From NCBI GenBank assembly GCA_021846965.1, contig JAJZWA010000008.1, positions 18,995 to 82,994 on the forward strand: a stretch of DNA of 64,000 nt, in the 5' to 3' direction. The stretch's first letter is position 1; each line of letters starts with the position of its first letter. A model generated the notes under the pieces. It had not been told where the DNA came from and did not search any database. It was given only the letters and a program-made list of their open reading frames with translations. Position numbers and translations under genes: made by a program. This document shows, piece after piece, positions 1 through 8,943 of this stretch. The stretch comes from Pseudomonadota bacterium. GTDB lineage: Bacteria > Pseudomonadota > Gammaproteobacteria > Burkholderiales > Burkholderiaceae_C.

Positions 1-336
1 CGCGAAGGTATCGCCGATCAGCACGGCGACGTTGTAACCGTCGGCGGGGGCGGTCAGCAGCTTGGTCATGCCCACCACGCCGTCGGCGCCGGGCACGTTG
101 ATCACGGGCAGCGAGACGCCGAGCTGCTTCTCCATGATCTTCGAGGAGGTGCGTGCCAGCAGGTCGGCCCCCCCGCCGGCGCCCCAGGGCACGATGAAGT
201 TGATCGGATGGTCCGGATAGGCGGCGTGCGCCAGCGGCAGCGCTGCCGCCAGGCCCAGGGCGAAGGCCGCCTTGCGCAGGCGTCCCGTCCACGACGCTCG
301 CGGCGTCCGACTGGCTTGGCTCGATGGTTGAATCAT
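1..336 (-). CDS. Bug/TctC-family tripartite tricarboxylate transporter substrate-binding protein (N-terminal part)
   Basis: The first 112 residues are visible and the gene runs off the left edge. A basic N-terminus followed by a hydrophobic stretch ending in ALPLAHA reads as a signal peptide, so the product should be periplasmic. The mature start (AYPDHPINFIVPWGAGGGAD) is the characteristic opening of Bug/TctC proteins, which bind an organic acid and deliver it to TctAB-type membrane partners or sensors. The ATG at 336 is preceded by AGGAGA. It lies 93 bases downstream of the acyl-CoA ligase on the same strand and is probably co-transcribed, so its ligand may be a substrate of that pathway. 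The ligand itself cannot be read from sequence. Confidence 0.85.
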   Translation of the reverse strand, partial: MIQPSSQASRTPRASWTGRLRKAAFALGLAAALPLAHAAYPDHPINFIVPWGAGGGADLLARTSSKIMEKQLGVSLPVINVPGADGVVGMTKLLTAPADGYNVAVLIGDTFA

Positions 337-429
337 GGTCTGTCTCCTGTTGGCTTTTGTATCAGGGTACTTCCAGATGTGTCGTCAGGTGATACCCCCG
401 ACGACGACCGGCGCCAGCACGGCTTCGGA

Positions 430-2031
430 TCAAGCCGGGTGCAGGCGCAGCGAGCGGCGCACTGCTTCCGCCGGAAGTTCGGTGAGCTTGAGACGCTGGA
501 TCTTTCCCGACGGCCCGCGCGGGAGGTCATCGACGATATGGCAGGTCCTCGGCATTTTGTACCGCCCCAGATGCTGCAAACAGTGCTCGCGCAGTTCCTG
601 CTCCTGCAATTGCGCCCCGGGCCGCAGCACGAGGTAGGCCTCGATGTTCTGGCCGTAGTTGCTGTCCTTCACGCCCACCGCAGCGGCTTCCAGCACCGAG
701 GCGTGCTTGAGCAGGGCCTCGTCGATTTCGCGCGGGGCGATGTTCTCGCCGCCCTTGATGATCAATTCCTTCGCCCGCCCCGTGATGAAGTAATAACCCT
801 CGGGGTCGCGATAGCCGAGGTCGCCGGTACGGAACCAGCCGTCGGCGGTGAAGGCCTTGGCGGTCTCCTCGGGATTCTTCAGGTAGCCGCGCATCACATT
901 GCCGCCGCGCAGCTGGATCTCACCCACCTCGCCGTCCCCCAGCACGGCGCCATCGGCGCCGACCACGCGCGCCTCGGTGCCCGAGGGCCGGCCGATGCTG
1001 CCGATCTTGCGCAGCTCGCGTTGCACGGGGTTGCTGAACGAGGGGGCCGCGGTTTCGGTCAGGCCCATGGTCTCGATGATGTCCACGCCGAAGCGCGCCT
1101 CGAAGGCACGGTGGTGCTCGGGTGGCAGCGCCGCCGACGCGGAGCGACAGAAGCGGATGCCCGCGAGCTCGCGCGGCCCGAGCTCGGCTGGCGCGGACTG
1201 GATCAGGTAGGCGATGATGGTCGGCACCGCGTTCACCCAGGTGCAGCGCGCTCCCAGCGCGTCGCGCCAGAAGGTGGTCGCGGAGAAGCGCGGCGGCATG
1301 GCCAGCGAGCCGCCATGGGTCAGCGGTGTGACCAGATTCACCACGAGGGCATTGATGTGGTACAGGGGCAGCGGCGCCAGGCCTCGGTCGGCGGGACCCA
1401 GGCGGTGTTCGCGGCTGATGTTCACGCCATTGGCGCACAGGTTGCCATGGCTGAGCAGCACGCCCTTGGGGGTGCCGGTGGTGCCGGAGGTGTACATGAG
1501 CAGGGCCGCGTCGTCGAGCGCCGGCGCACGCGCCGGCTGGCGCGCCACGCCCCGCGTGCGCTCGAGCCAGTCGGCGCCGTCGATCACCTCGATGTATGGC
1601 GGACGCGGCATGCGCGCGGCCAGGCCGCGCAGAAGCTGCTCGTGCTCGGGCACGGTCACGACCAGGCGTGTCTCGCTGTGTTCCAGGATATAGGCCAGCT
1701 GGGTGGGCTGGGACAGCAGATTGATGGGATTGACCACCATTCCCTGGTACATCGTGGCCAGGATCAGCATCGCCGCTTCCAGCCCATTGGGCAGGAACAG
1801 CGAAACCACGTCGCCCTGCCCCAGGCCGTGCGACGCGAAAAACGAGCCCAGCTCCGCGCACACGCGCTGCAACTCGGCGAAGTCGAGTTCGCGTCCGCTG
1901 TCCGTGGCCACGAAGTAGGTCGCCCCGGGATCGCGCAGGGCGTTCAGGTCCACCAGGGCCTGGATGCTGCAAGGCTCGCCGCCCTCGGCGGGCAGCAGCA
2001 CGGGTGCGAAGGGACTCTCGGGACGGTTCAT
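430..2031 (-). CDS. AMP-forming acyl-CoA ligase, SauT (sulfoacetate-CoA ligase)-like
   Basis: This is an ANL-superfamily ligase of 533 residues that would activate a carboxylic acid to its CoA thioester with ATP. The P-loop-like motif MYTSGTTGTPKG lies near residues 180-190, the GWFRTGDLGY and GRAKELIIKGGENI hinge/A8 motifs are in the last third, and the catalytic C-terminal lysine is in PSGKIQRL near residue 509. I chose the ATG at 2031 (MNRPESP); the reading frame is open further upstream, but without a better ribosome site. Its divergent neighbours are an IclR regulator and an acylating aldehyde dehydrogenase resembling SauS. That pairing recalls the sauRSTU cluster of Cupriavidus necator, where the ligase makes sulfoacetyl-CoA. 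The substrate is inferred from context only; other short acids remain possible. Confidence 0.75.
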   Translation of the reverse strand: MNRPESPFAPVLLPAEGGEPCSIQALVDLNALRDPGATYFVATDSGRELDFAELQRVCAELGSFFASHGLGQGDVVSLFLPNGLEAAMLILATMYQGMVVNPINLLSQPTQLAYILEHSETRLVVTVPEHEQLLRGLAARMPRPPYIEVIDGADWLERTRGVARQPARAPALDDAALLMYTSGTTGTPKGVLLSHGNLCANGVNISREHRLGPADRGLAPLPLYHINALVVNLVTPLTHGGSLAMPPRFSATTFWRDALGARCTWVNAVPTIIAYLIQSAPAELGPRELAGIRFCRSASAALPPEHHRAFEARFGVDIIETMGLTETAAPSFSNPVQRELRKIGSIGRPSGTEARVVGADGAVLGDGEVGEIQLRGGNVMRGYLKNPEETAKAFTADGWFRTGDLGYRDPEGYYFITGRAKELIIKGGENIAPREIDEALLKHASVLEAAAVGVKDSNYGQNIEAYLVLRPGAQLQEQELREHCLQHLGRYKMPRTCHIVDDLPRGPSGKIQRLKLTELPAEAVRRSLRLHPA

Positions 2032-2200
2032 GGAAAGTGGGGTCTCGGACACATCGCGTGATCGCCCGCGAGGGGCGTGTCGGCAATTTAGGGAAAAAAT
2101 GCCCACGAACAGTCCCGTTTTCCACATATTCGAAATATCGCCCTCGGCTTGATGTTATTTTTCATTTTTCGGGACGATTGCAGTCCGTTTTCCGCTTGTA

Positions 2201-2216
2201 GAACTGGATACAGTTC
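2201..2216. promoter_or_regulatory. Perfect palindrome, candidate IclR-family operator
   Basis: GAACTG GATA CAGTTC is a perfect 6-4-6 inverted repeat in the AT-richer 265-bp gap between the divergent ligase and iclR genes, about 80 bases before the iclR start. IclR-family regulators commonly bind palindromes of about this size beside their own gene. The assignment to the adjacent regulator is inference. Confidence 0.5.
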
Positions 2217-2296
2217 AGTCCGTGGGCCCCGCGCCTGCCTTGCGCTTTCGTTTTCCGCCGCCCGAACCACCGCCAGCCGTGTCCAGCCGAACAGCC

Positions 2297-3109
2297 ATGA
2301 CCTCGAACCAGTCCAACGCCGCGGCGGTGCGCGCCTTTCGCGTGCTCGAGCTGCTCAGCACCGCCGAATCCATGGGCCTGATGCAGATCTCCGAAGGCCT
2401 GCAGCTGCCCAAGCAGACCGTGCATCGCATCCTCAAGACCCTGAGTGCGGCCCAGCTCGTGGTGCGCAATCTGGACGGCCAGGGCTACGAATGCGGACCG
2501 CGGGTGCGCCAGATGAGCGTCTCGGCACTGATGCACACGGGCCCCGCGACGGCACGCCGCGCGGTGCTGCGCAAGCTCGGCGAGAGCCTGGGCGAGACGG
2601 TGAATCTGACGGCGCTGGACGGCGACCTCATCGTCTACCTGGACCGCGTCGAGACGGACTCCCCGCTGCGCATGCACCTGCAGCCCGGCTCGCACGTCCC
2701 CCTGCACTGCACATCCAGCGGCAAGTTGCTGCTCAGCCTGCAGCCCGCCGCCATGCGCAACCGCATCGTCGACTCGCTGCCCCTGCGCAAGATGACCGAG
2801 CACACGATCACCGATCCGGCGCGCCTGCGCCAGGAACTCAGCGATACGCGCCGACGGCGCATCGGCATGAACGACCAGGAGTTCATCCAGGGCATGGTGT
2901 CCATCGCCGTGCCGGTCATGCGCGACGCCTACAGGGCATGGGGCGCGGTCGCCGTGCAGGCGCCGCTGGCCCGTTACGACATCGAGGCGCTGCTGCGTCA
3001 TGTGCCGGCCATGCGCGAGGCGGCGGACGCCATTGCCGCGATGGTGCCGCCCTCGTCGCGCAAGTCGCGTTCCTCCGCGCAGGAGGAACTGGCCGACGCA
3101 AGCGCCTGA
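2297..3109 (+). CDS. IclR-family transcriptional regulator (SauR-like position)
   Basis: The protein has 270 residues: an N-terminal winged helix-turn-helix (about residues 10-70, with LPKQTVHRILKTL as recognition helix) and a C-terminal IclR effector domain (about 85-250). I chose the ATG at 2297 because the following AAAVRAFRVLELL is the usual IclR opening. It is transcribed away from the acyl-CoA ligase and lies 69 bases before the aldehyde dehydrogenase, so it probably controls both directions. Regulators of this type respond to small aromatic or organic acids. A sulfoacetate-related ligand would fit the neighbours but is not demonstrated. Confidence 0.88.
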   Translation: MTSNQSNAAAVRAFRVLELLSTAESMGLMQISEGLQLPKQTVHRILKTLSAAQLVVRNLDGQGYECGPRVRQMSVSALMHTGPATARRAVLRKLGESLGETVNLTALDGDLIVYLDRVETDSPLRMHLQPGSHVPLHCTSSGKLLLSLQPAAMRNRIVDSLPLRKMTEHTITDPARLRQELSDTRRRRIGMNDQEFIQGMVSIAVPVMRDAYRAWGAVAVQAPLARYDIEALLRHVPAMREAADAIAAMVPPSSRKSRSSAQEELADASA

Positions 3110-3178
3110 AGGCGTGCACGGCCCCCTTTGACCGCGGCGCCCGCGCGCCCCCTTCACCCCAGCATCGAGGACTGCAGC

Positions 3179-4612
3179 ATGGACAGGACGATTTCCCCAC
3201 CCCCCGGGCTCGACGACGTGCGTCGCCAGGTGGCCGACTGTGTAGCACGCGCGCGCGCCGCGCAACGCGTGTACGAAGACTTCAGCCAGGAACAGGTCGA
3301 CGAGGTGGTGCTGGCCGCCGGCTGGGCCATCATGGAACCATCGCGCAACCGGGCGCTGGCCGAGCTCGCAGTGGCCGACACCGGCCTGGGCAATGTCGAG
3401 GACAAGGTGATCAAGAATCACCGCAAGACCCTGGGGCTGCTGCGCGACCTGCGCGGCAGGAAATCCGTGGGAGTGATCTCCGAGGACAAGGCCAAGGGGG
3501 TGATCGAGATCGCCCGCCCGGTGGGCGTGGTCGGCGCCGTGACACCGTCGACCAACCCCGGTGCCACCCCGGCCAACAAGATCATCAATGCCCTCAAGGG
3601 GCGCAACGCCGTGATCCTGGCCCCCTCGCCCAAGGGCTACGGCACCAGCACCCTGCTGCTGCGCTACATCGCCGAGGAACTCGACCGCGTGGGAGCGCCG
3701 CGCGACCTGGTGCAACAACTGCCGGCGCCCGTGAACAAGGCGGCCACGCAGGAATTGATGCGCCAGGTGGACCTGGTGGTGGTGACCGGCTCGCAGAACA
3801 ACGTGCGCGCCGCCTACGAGAGCGGAACCCCGGCCATCGGCGTGGGCGCAGGCAACGTGGCCGTGATCGTCGACGAAACCGCCGAACTGGAGCAGGCTGC
3901 GGACAGGATCCGGCGCTCCAAGACCTTCGACAACGCCACCAGCTGCTCCTCCGAGAACAGCGTGGTGATCGTCGAAGCGGTGTACGAACGCATGCTCGAA
4001 GCCCTGCGCGCGCAGGGCGGCGTGCTGCTGGACGCGGCCCAGAAGCAGCGCCTGCAGGACACCATGTGGCCGAACGGCAAGCTGTCGCCGGCGGTCACCG
4101 CCAAGTCCGCACCGGTGATCGCCGCACTGGCCGGGCTGCAGGGCGAGGCCTTCGAGCGTGCGCGCTTCCTGATGGTCGAGGAAACGGGCACCGGCGAGCA
4201 ATATCCCTTCTCGGGCGAGAAGCTTTCCCCGGTGCTGACGGTGTATCGGGCCCGCGACTTCGAGCATGCCCAGGACATCGTGCGCGCCATCTACGCCTAC
4301 GAGGGAGCGGGCCACTCCATCGGGCTGCACTCGCAGCGCCCCGAGCGCGCGCTGCGCATGGGTCTGTCCATGCCGGCCTGCCGCATCATCGTCAACCAGG
4401 CCCATTGCTTCGCCACCGGCGGCAGCTTCGACAACGGGCTGCCCTTCTCGCTGTCCATGGGTTGCGGTACCTGGGGACGCAACAGCATTTCCGATAATCT
4501 GAACTACAGGCACTATCTGAACATCACGCGCATCGCCACGCCCTGCGCGCCGGACGAGCCGAGCATGGACGACATGTTCGGCGAGTACCGCAGGCGACAT
4601 GGCCTGCGCTGA
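3179..4612 (+). CDS. Acylating aldehyde dehydrogenase, sulfoacetaldehyde dehydrogenase (SauS)-like
   Basis: The protein has 477 residues and belongs to the CoA-dependent aldehyde dehydrogenase group (SucD, EutE and AdhE N-terminal domain). The catalytic cysteine is in FDNATSCSSEN at about residue 256, and the nucleotide-binding region includes VVGAVTPSTNPGATPANK (about 117-134). The expected reaction is aldehyde + CoA + NAD(P)+ to acyl-CoA + NAD(P)H, reversible. The ATG at 3179 has GAGGA upstream at good spacing. With the adjacent SauT-like ligase and the taurine genes downstream, sulfoacetaldehyde to sulfoacetyl-CoA is the best guess. The general enzyme class is clear; the substrate is inferred from neighbours and from similarity to what I recall of SauS. 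Confidence 0.8.
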   Translation: MDRTISPPPGLDDVRRQVADCVARARAAQRVYEDFSQEQVDEVVLAAGWAIMEPSRNRALAELAVADTGLGNVEDKVIKNHRKTLGLLRDLRGRKSVGVISEDKAKGVIEIARPVGVVGAVTPSTNPGATPANKIINALKGRNAVILAPSPKGYGTSTLLLRYIAEELDRVGAPRDLVQQLPAPVNKAATQELMRQVDLVVVTGSQNNVRAAYESGTPAIGVGAGNVAVIVDETAELEQAADRIRRSKTFDNATSCSSENSVVIVEAVYERMLEALRAQGGVLLDAAQKQRLQDTMWPNGKLSPAVTAKSAPVIAALAGLQGEAFERARFLMVEETGTGEQYPFSGEKLSPVLTVYRARDFEHAQDIVRAIYAYEGAGHSIGLHSQRPERALRMGLSMPACRIIVNQAHCFATGGSFDNGLPFSLSMGCGTWGRNSISDNLNYRHYLNITRIATPCAPDEPSMDDMFGEYRRRHGLR

Positions 4613-4666
4613 GCCCGCGCCCGCCGCGCGCCCGCGCGACGCGGCGGGACCCCGCAGTTCCTGCCG

Positions 4667-6172
4667 ATGAACCATCGCACCCATACCCTGCTCTGGAAAC
4701 AATTGCTGCAGCGAAGCGCGCGCAGCAACCTGAGCCTGCAGGGACAGATTCGCGAAATGCTGGTCTCGGCGATCCTGGACGGCCTGATCGAGCCCGGGAC
4801 GCCGGTGCCCTCCGGGCGCGAGCTGGCCGAGCAACTGGGGGTGGCGCGCAACACCGTGGTGCTGGCCTACAAGCAGCTGGCCGACGAGGGCTACCTGCTG
4901 TCGCGCCAGCGCAGCGGCCATTTCGTGAATGCGCAGTTCGTGGCCGGACTGCGCGCGCGCGACCCCGATGCCGCGGGGGGCGGCGTGCCCCGGGCACCCA
5001 TCGACTGGGAAGGCCGCATGCGCCTGCAGCCGACGCGCCAGCGCAGCATCCACAAGCCGGCCGACTGGCAGAAATTCCCCTACCCCTTCCTGTACGGACA
5101 GTTCGACGCGTCCTTGTTCCCCACCGCCCATTGGCGGGAATGCTGCCTCAAGGCGCTGTCCGTGCTGGACATCCGCGACTGGGCGCCGGACCACATCAAC
5201 CGCGACGACGAAACCCTGGTGCAGCAGATCCGCACGCGCGTGCTTCCGCGACGCGGGGTGTGGGCGCAGGCCGAGGAGGTCGTGGTCACCGTGGGGGCAC
5301 AGCATGCGCTGTACATGGTGGCCGATCTGCTGCTGGGCGAGCACAGCACCCTGGCGCTGGAGAACCCCGGCTATCCCGACGCGCGCAACATCTTCGCCGC
5401 GCGCACCTCGCATCTGCTGCCCATCGACGTCGACGCCGACGGCCTGCCGGTGGACCAGCGCCTGGCACAGGCCGACTACCTCTACGTCACGCCCAGCCAC
5501 CAATGCCCCACGGGAGTGACCATGCCGCTGGAGCGCCGGCGCCAGCTGCTGCAATGGGCCGACCACAACGATCTGATCATCATCGAGGATGACTTCGAGA
5601 GCGAGAACCGCTACGGCGACGAACCCATTCCCGCGCTCAAGAGCCTGGACCACAGCCATCGCGTGATCTATATCGGCAGCCTGTCGAAGAGCTGGGCGCC
5701 GGGGCTGCGGCTGGGCTACATCGTCGCCCCCGCCCCCCTGGCCCGCGAGTTGCGCGCGCTGCGCCGCCTGATGCTGCGCCACCCCTCGGCCTTCGTGCAG
5801 CGCGCCTTCGCGCTGTTCCTGTCCCTGGGGCACCACGACGCTCAGCTGCGGCGTATCGCCATGACCCAGCAGCAGCGCAGCCAGGCGGTTCTCGAATCCC
5901 TGTCCCGGCATGCGCCGCAGTGCGTGGTCACTCCGGTCATCGGCGGGGGCTCGTGCTGGCTGCGCCTGCCCGAGGGAATCGACACCGGCGAGCTGTCCCG
6001 CCGCGCCGCCGCCGCCGGGGTCCTGATCGAGACCGGCGACGTGTTCTTTTTCGAGCAGCCGGCGCCGGGCCCCTTCATGCGCCTGGGCTGGCAATCCATC
6101 CCCGACAAGGCCATCGAGCCCGGCATCGCCCTGCTCGGCGCGCTGATCCGCGAACTGCAGACCCTCGCCTGA
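4667..6172 (+). CDS. MocR/GntR-type PLP-dependent regulator, TauR-like
   Basis: This 501-residue protein fuses an N-terminal GntR winged helix (about residues 20-95, with LAEQLGVARNTVVLAYKQL) to a class I aminotransferase-like domain. The PLP-binding lysine is at about residue 341 in YIGSLSKSWAPGLRLGY. MocR proteins sense amines or PLP adducts and do not catalyse transamination. TauR, the taurine-responsive member, sits beside tauABC/tauXY genes in other proteobacteria, and here the next genes are exactly a taurine-type ABC importer and TauX/TauY-like proteins. It follows the aldehyde dehydrogenase by 54 bases on the same strand. The mirror-image CTGGAC-type repeats at 9393-9422 and 9589-9618 are likely its targets. 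Confidence 0.85.
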   Translation: MNHRTHTLLWKQLLQRSARSNLSLQGQIREMLVSAILDGLIEPGTPVPSGRELAEQLGVARNTVVLAYKQLADEGYLLSRQRSGHFVNAQFVAGLRARDPDAAGGGVPRAPIDWEGRMRLQPTRQRSIHKPADWQKFPYPFLYGQFDASLFPTAHWRECCLKALSVLDIRDWAPDHINRDDETLVQQIRTRVLPRRGVWAQAEEVVVTVGAQHALYMVADLLLGEHSTLALENPGYPDARNIFAARTSHLLPIDVDADGLPVDQRLAQADYLYVTPSHQCPTGVTMPLERRRQLLQWADHNDLIIIEDDFESENRYGDEPIPALKSLDHSHRVIYIGSLSKSWAPGLRLGYIVAPAPLARELRALRRLMLRHPSAFVQRAFALFLSLGHHDAQLRRIAMTQQQRSQAVLESLSRHAPQCVVTPVIGGGSCWLRLPEGIDTGELSRRAAAAGVLIETGDVFFFEQPAPGPFMRLGWQSIPDKAIEPGIALLGALIRELQTLA

Positions 6173-6181
6173 GCGGCGGGC

Positions 6182-6196
6182 GGGCGGCCGCCGCCC
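6182..6196. terminator. Short GC hairpin between convergent genes
   Basis: GGGCGG CCG CCGCCC forms a 6-bp stem in the 29-base gap between the MocR gene and the ABC ATPase gene, which end toward each other. There is no T-run, so the terminator role is weak inference. Confidence 0.3.
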
Positions 6197-6201
6197 CTCG
6201 G

Positions 6202-6939
6202 TCAATGGGCCAGGATGCCCATGGCCTGCTTCTTCAGCTCCAGGAACCGGGGCTCGAAAGTGGTCTCGGGCCTTCGCGGGCGTTCGAGCTCGATGGGCAG
6301 ATCCAGCGCCACCCGGCCCGGCCGTGCGGACAGCACCACCAGGCGCGTGCCCAGGAAGATCGCCTCGTCGATGTCGTGGGTGATGAACACGATGGTGCAC
6401 TGCAGCTTCTCCCACAGCGAGGTGAGGAAGGACTGCATGGAGGCGCGGGTCTGCGCGTCCAGCGCGCCGAAGGGTTCGTCCATCAGCAGGACCTTGGGCT
6501 TCATCACCAGCGCGCGGGCGATCGCCACGCGTTGCTGCATGCCTCCCGACAGTTCGTACGGCTTGTGGCGCGCGAAGCCCTCCAGCCCGATGATGCGCAG
6601 GATCTCCGAGCTTTCGCGCCGGCGCTGCGCGCGCGCCATGCCCTGCAGCTCGAGCCCGAACTCGATGTTGTCCTGCACGTTCAGCCAGGGGTACAGACCC
6701 GCCTGCTGAAACACCACCACGCGGTCCGCCCCCGGCCGGCTCTTGACTTCGCCGTCGATGTAGATGGCCCCGCGCGATGGCGTGGTGAGCCCGGCCAGCA
6801 GGTGCAACAGCGTGGTCTTGCCGCAGCCCGAAGATCCAAGCACGGTGACGAATTCTCCACCCTGGAACTGCAGGTTGATGTTCTCCAGCGCGGTCGTCGC
6901 GCCGAAGGTCTTGTACAGGGAATCGATGACGATGTTCAC
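6202..6939 (-). CDS. tauB: ABC transporter ATPase, taurine/sulfonate type (TauB/SsuB)
   Basis: The 245-residue protein is a single ABC ATPase domain: Walker A GSSGCGKTT at 35-43, Q-loop near 78, signature LSGGMQQR at 130-137, Walker B VLLMDEP at 150-156, and an H-loop in FITHDIDEA. It has the short form of nitrate/sulfonate/taurine importers (TauB, SsuB), with no C-terminal regulatory domain. It is the last gene of the operon tauX-tauC-tauA-tauB, 52 bases after the binding-protein gene. It would energise uptake at the inner membrane. The taurine assignment comes from the MocR regulator and the TauXY-like neighbours; an aliphatic sulfonate is the alternative. Confidence 0.82.
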   Translation of the reverse strand: MNIVIDSLYKTFGATTALENINLQFQGGEFVTVLGSSGCGKTTLLHLLAGLTTPSRGAIYIDGEVKSRPGADRVVVFQQAGLYPWLNVQDNIEFGLELQGMARAQRRRESSEILRIIGLEGFARHKPYELSGGMQQRVAIARALVMKPKVLLMDEPFGALDAQTRASMQSFLTSLWEKLQCTIVFITHDIDEAIFLGTRLVVLSARPGRVALDLPIELERPRRPETTFEPRFLELKKQAMGILAH

Positions 6940-6991
6940 GTGCCTGTCCTCGGCGGGGCGGCTCGCGCCGCCCCGCGCCTGAAGCGCTGGT

Positions 6992-8002
6992 TCAATGCCC
7001 GGAATACTGCGGGGCGACGTTGTCGGCGAAGCTCGCCGGCACCTGCTGGATGCGCCCGATCTGCTGCAGCACCTTGGCCGTGTTCACCAGGGTCATGTAG
7101 GTGGCCGAGGTCTGCACCCCCGCTCCCTGCCCCATGCCCTTGGGAGAACTCTGGTCCGCCCCCGAGAACAGCTCGTAGCCGGCCAGCTCCTTGCGCGCGA
7201 CGGGCACCGTCACCCCGGTCTCGCGGGCCATGTCGGCAATGGCCTTCTCGGGGTCCTTGCGGGTCATCTGGTAACCCTGGTCCATGGCCGCGACGAAGCC
7301 GCGCGCCAGCGCCGGATGCGCAGCCGCCCACTTCGAGTCGGCGATGCACACGTTGTAGCTCGACGCCGTGCGCGGCAGGTCGCCGTCGGTCTTGAGCACC
7401 TGGCCTCCAGCGGCCTGCAGCGCGCTGAACACGGGGTCCCACACGATGGCCGCGTCGATCGCACCCGTGACCCAGGACGTGCGCATCTGCGGCGGGGCCA
7501 TGTTGATCTGGGTGACCGAGTCATAGGGAACGTGGGCCTCCTGCAGGAAGGTGGCCAGTTCGAAGGAGGACTGCGAGCCGGCGACGATGGCGATCTTCTT
7601 GCCCTTCAGGCCGGCCACCGTGGTGATGTGGCTGCCGGGCTTGACCACGATGCCGGCGGCCGTGGTGTAGCGCTCCTGGTTGTACACGATGGTCATCGGC
7701 AGGCCTTGCGCGATCGCGGTGACCAGCGGCGGAATGCCCAGGCCGCACATGAAGGTCAGGCTGTTGGAGGCCAGCGCGCTCATCGCAGCCGGCCCGGAGC
7801 TGAACAACTTGTACTGCACCTTGGCGTGCATGTTCTTCTCGAACAGGTGCTGGGCCATCGACACCATGTAGGGGTCGGCGCCGTTGTTCTCGTAGCCGAT
7901 GATCACCTCGGGCTGGTCGGCGGCGCGGGCCGCCACGGGAACCAGGCCTGCCGTCAGGGTGCAGGCGGCGAGCGCGCCGCGCATCCAGGATCGCTTGTTC
8001 AT
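6992..8002 (-). CDS. tauA: Periplasmic substrate-binding protein of a taurine/sulfonate-type ABC importer
   Basis: The 336-residue protein has a clear signal peptide (MNKRSWMRGALAACTLTAGL, cleavage probably after AARA). The mature part is NMT1/SsuA-like: the opening VIIGYENNGADPYMVS and the later GSQSSFELATFLQEA and AAIVWDPVFSAL segments are typical of proteins that bind nitrate, sulfonates or taurine. It should capture the ligand in the periplasm and pass it to the adjacent permease and ATPase. It lies 75 bases after the permease gene in the same operon. A good ribosome site (GGAGAGAG) precedes the ATG at 8002. Confidence 0.82.
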   Translation of the reverse strand: MNKRSWMRGALAACTLTAGLVPVAARAADQPEVIIGYENNGADPYMVSMAQHLFEKNMHAKVQYKLFSSGPAAMSALASNSLTFMCGLGIPPLVTAIAQGLPMTIVYNQERYTTAAGIVVKPGSHITTVAGLKGKKIAIVAGSQSSFELATFLQEAHVPYDSVTQINMAPPQMRTSWVTGAIDAAIVWDPVFSALQAAGGQVLKTDGDLPRTASSYNVCIADSKWAAAHPALARGFVAAMDQGYQMTRKDPEKAIADMARETGVTVPVARKELAGYELFSGADQSSPKGMGQGAGVQTSATYMTLVNTAKVLQQIGRIQQVPASFADNVAPQYSGH

Positions 8003-8077
8003 GTGCTCTCTCCTGCGTTGGGGGGGATGGACTCGAAGCCCTGCGGGCCTTGGAGGAATGGGGGGATCGTGAGGACT

Positions 8078-8929
8078 TCAGTTGTGGCCACGCCAGGGCA
8101 CGACCAGGCTCTCGATCTTGCGGATCACCAGTTCCATGGCGTAGCCGATGATCCCGATGATCACGATGCCGACAATGACAATGCTCACCTGCAGGGCCTG
8201 TCCGGCGAACTGCACCAGCCAGCCCAGCCCGCTGCTGGCGGCGATCAGCTCGGCCGCGACCAGGCAGGTCCAGGCCACGCCGATGCCCACGCGCATGGCG
8301 GTGAAGATCTCCGGCAGCGCGGACGGCAGGATCACCTTGCGGAAGATCTGCGCATTGCTCGCGCCCAGGGTGCGCGCCACCGAAACCCGCAACGGCGGCG
8401 TGCTCTTCACCCCCGAGATGGTGCCGATGATGATCACCGGAATCGTGCCCACCAGGATCAGGATGGCCTTGGGAAGCTCACCGATTCCGAACCACACGAC
8501 CAGCAGGGGGATATAGGCCAGCGGCGGCACCGGACGCACGAACTGCAGCAGCGGATCGACGATGTCGAACACCACCTTGTTGCGCGACATCAGCAGGCCC
8601 ACCGGAACCCCGATGACGATGGCTCCGACAAAGCCCACCAGGATGCGAAAACAGCTGATGGCGATGTCGGCACTCAGGGACTGCCCGCCATAACCCTGGC
8701 GCACGATGGCCACGAAGGCCCGCCACACCGCCACCGGCGAAGGCAGCGCGAAGGCCGGGAACACGCCCGCCACGGCCACCAGTTGCCACACCACCAGCGC
8801 GCCCAGCAGCACGAGCACGGTGATCCATTGGGGAGCCAGCCGCAGGCGCAACCTGCGCGCGGGCCGGGTGGAGGGAGGGGGCGCGGAAACGTTCATGTTC
8901 TGGCCTCGCTGTTCGGGAATCGCGCTCAT
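8078..8929 (-). CDS. tauC: ABC transporter permease, taurine/sulfonate type (TauC/SsuC)
   Basis: The 283-residue inner-membrane protein has about six hydrophobic segments and a BPD_transp_1 domain, with the EAA-type coupling loop in ARTLGASNAQIFRKVILPSALPEI (about 190-215). I chose the ATG at 8929 (MSAIPEQ) because GGAGG stands eight bases upstream; a second ATG at 8896 (MNVSAP) is possible. It starts 14 bases after the TauX-like gene stops, so the two are co-transcribed. It forms the channel for the TauA/TauB-like partners. Confidence 0.83.
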   Translation of the reverse strand: MSAIPEQRGQNMNVSAPPPSTRPARRLRLRLAPQWITVLVLLGALVVWQLVAVAGVFPAFALPSPVAVWRAFVAIVRQGYGGQSLSADIAISCFRILVGFVGAIVIGVPVGLLMSRNKVVFDIVDPLLQFVRPVPPLAYIPLLVVWFGIGELPKAILILVGTIPVIIIGTISGVKSTPPLRVSVARTLGASNAQIFRKVILPSALPEIFTAMRVGIGVAWTCLVAAELIAASSGLGWLVQFAGQALQVSIVIVGIVIIGIIGYAMELVIRKIESLVVPWRGHN

Positions 8930-8943
8930 CGAAGGTACCTCCG

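Noticed and set aside
2162..6415. A 1417-codon open frame on the minus strand
   Set aside because: It is antisense to iclR, the SauS-like gene and the MocR gene, which have clear motifs. High GC leaves few stops in the complementary frame, and its translation is low-complexity His/Gln/Gly/Ala-rich with no domain.
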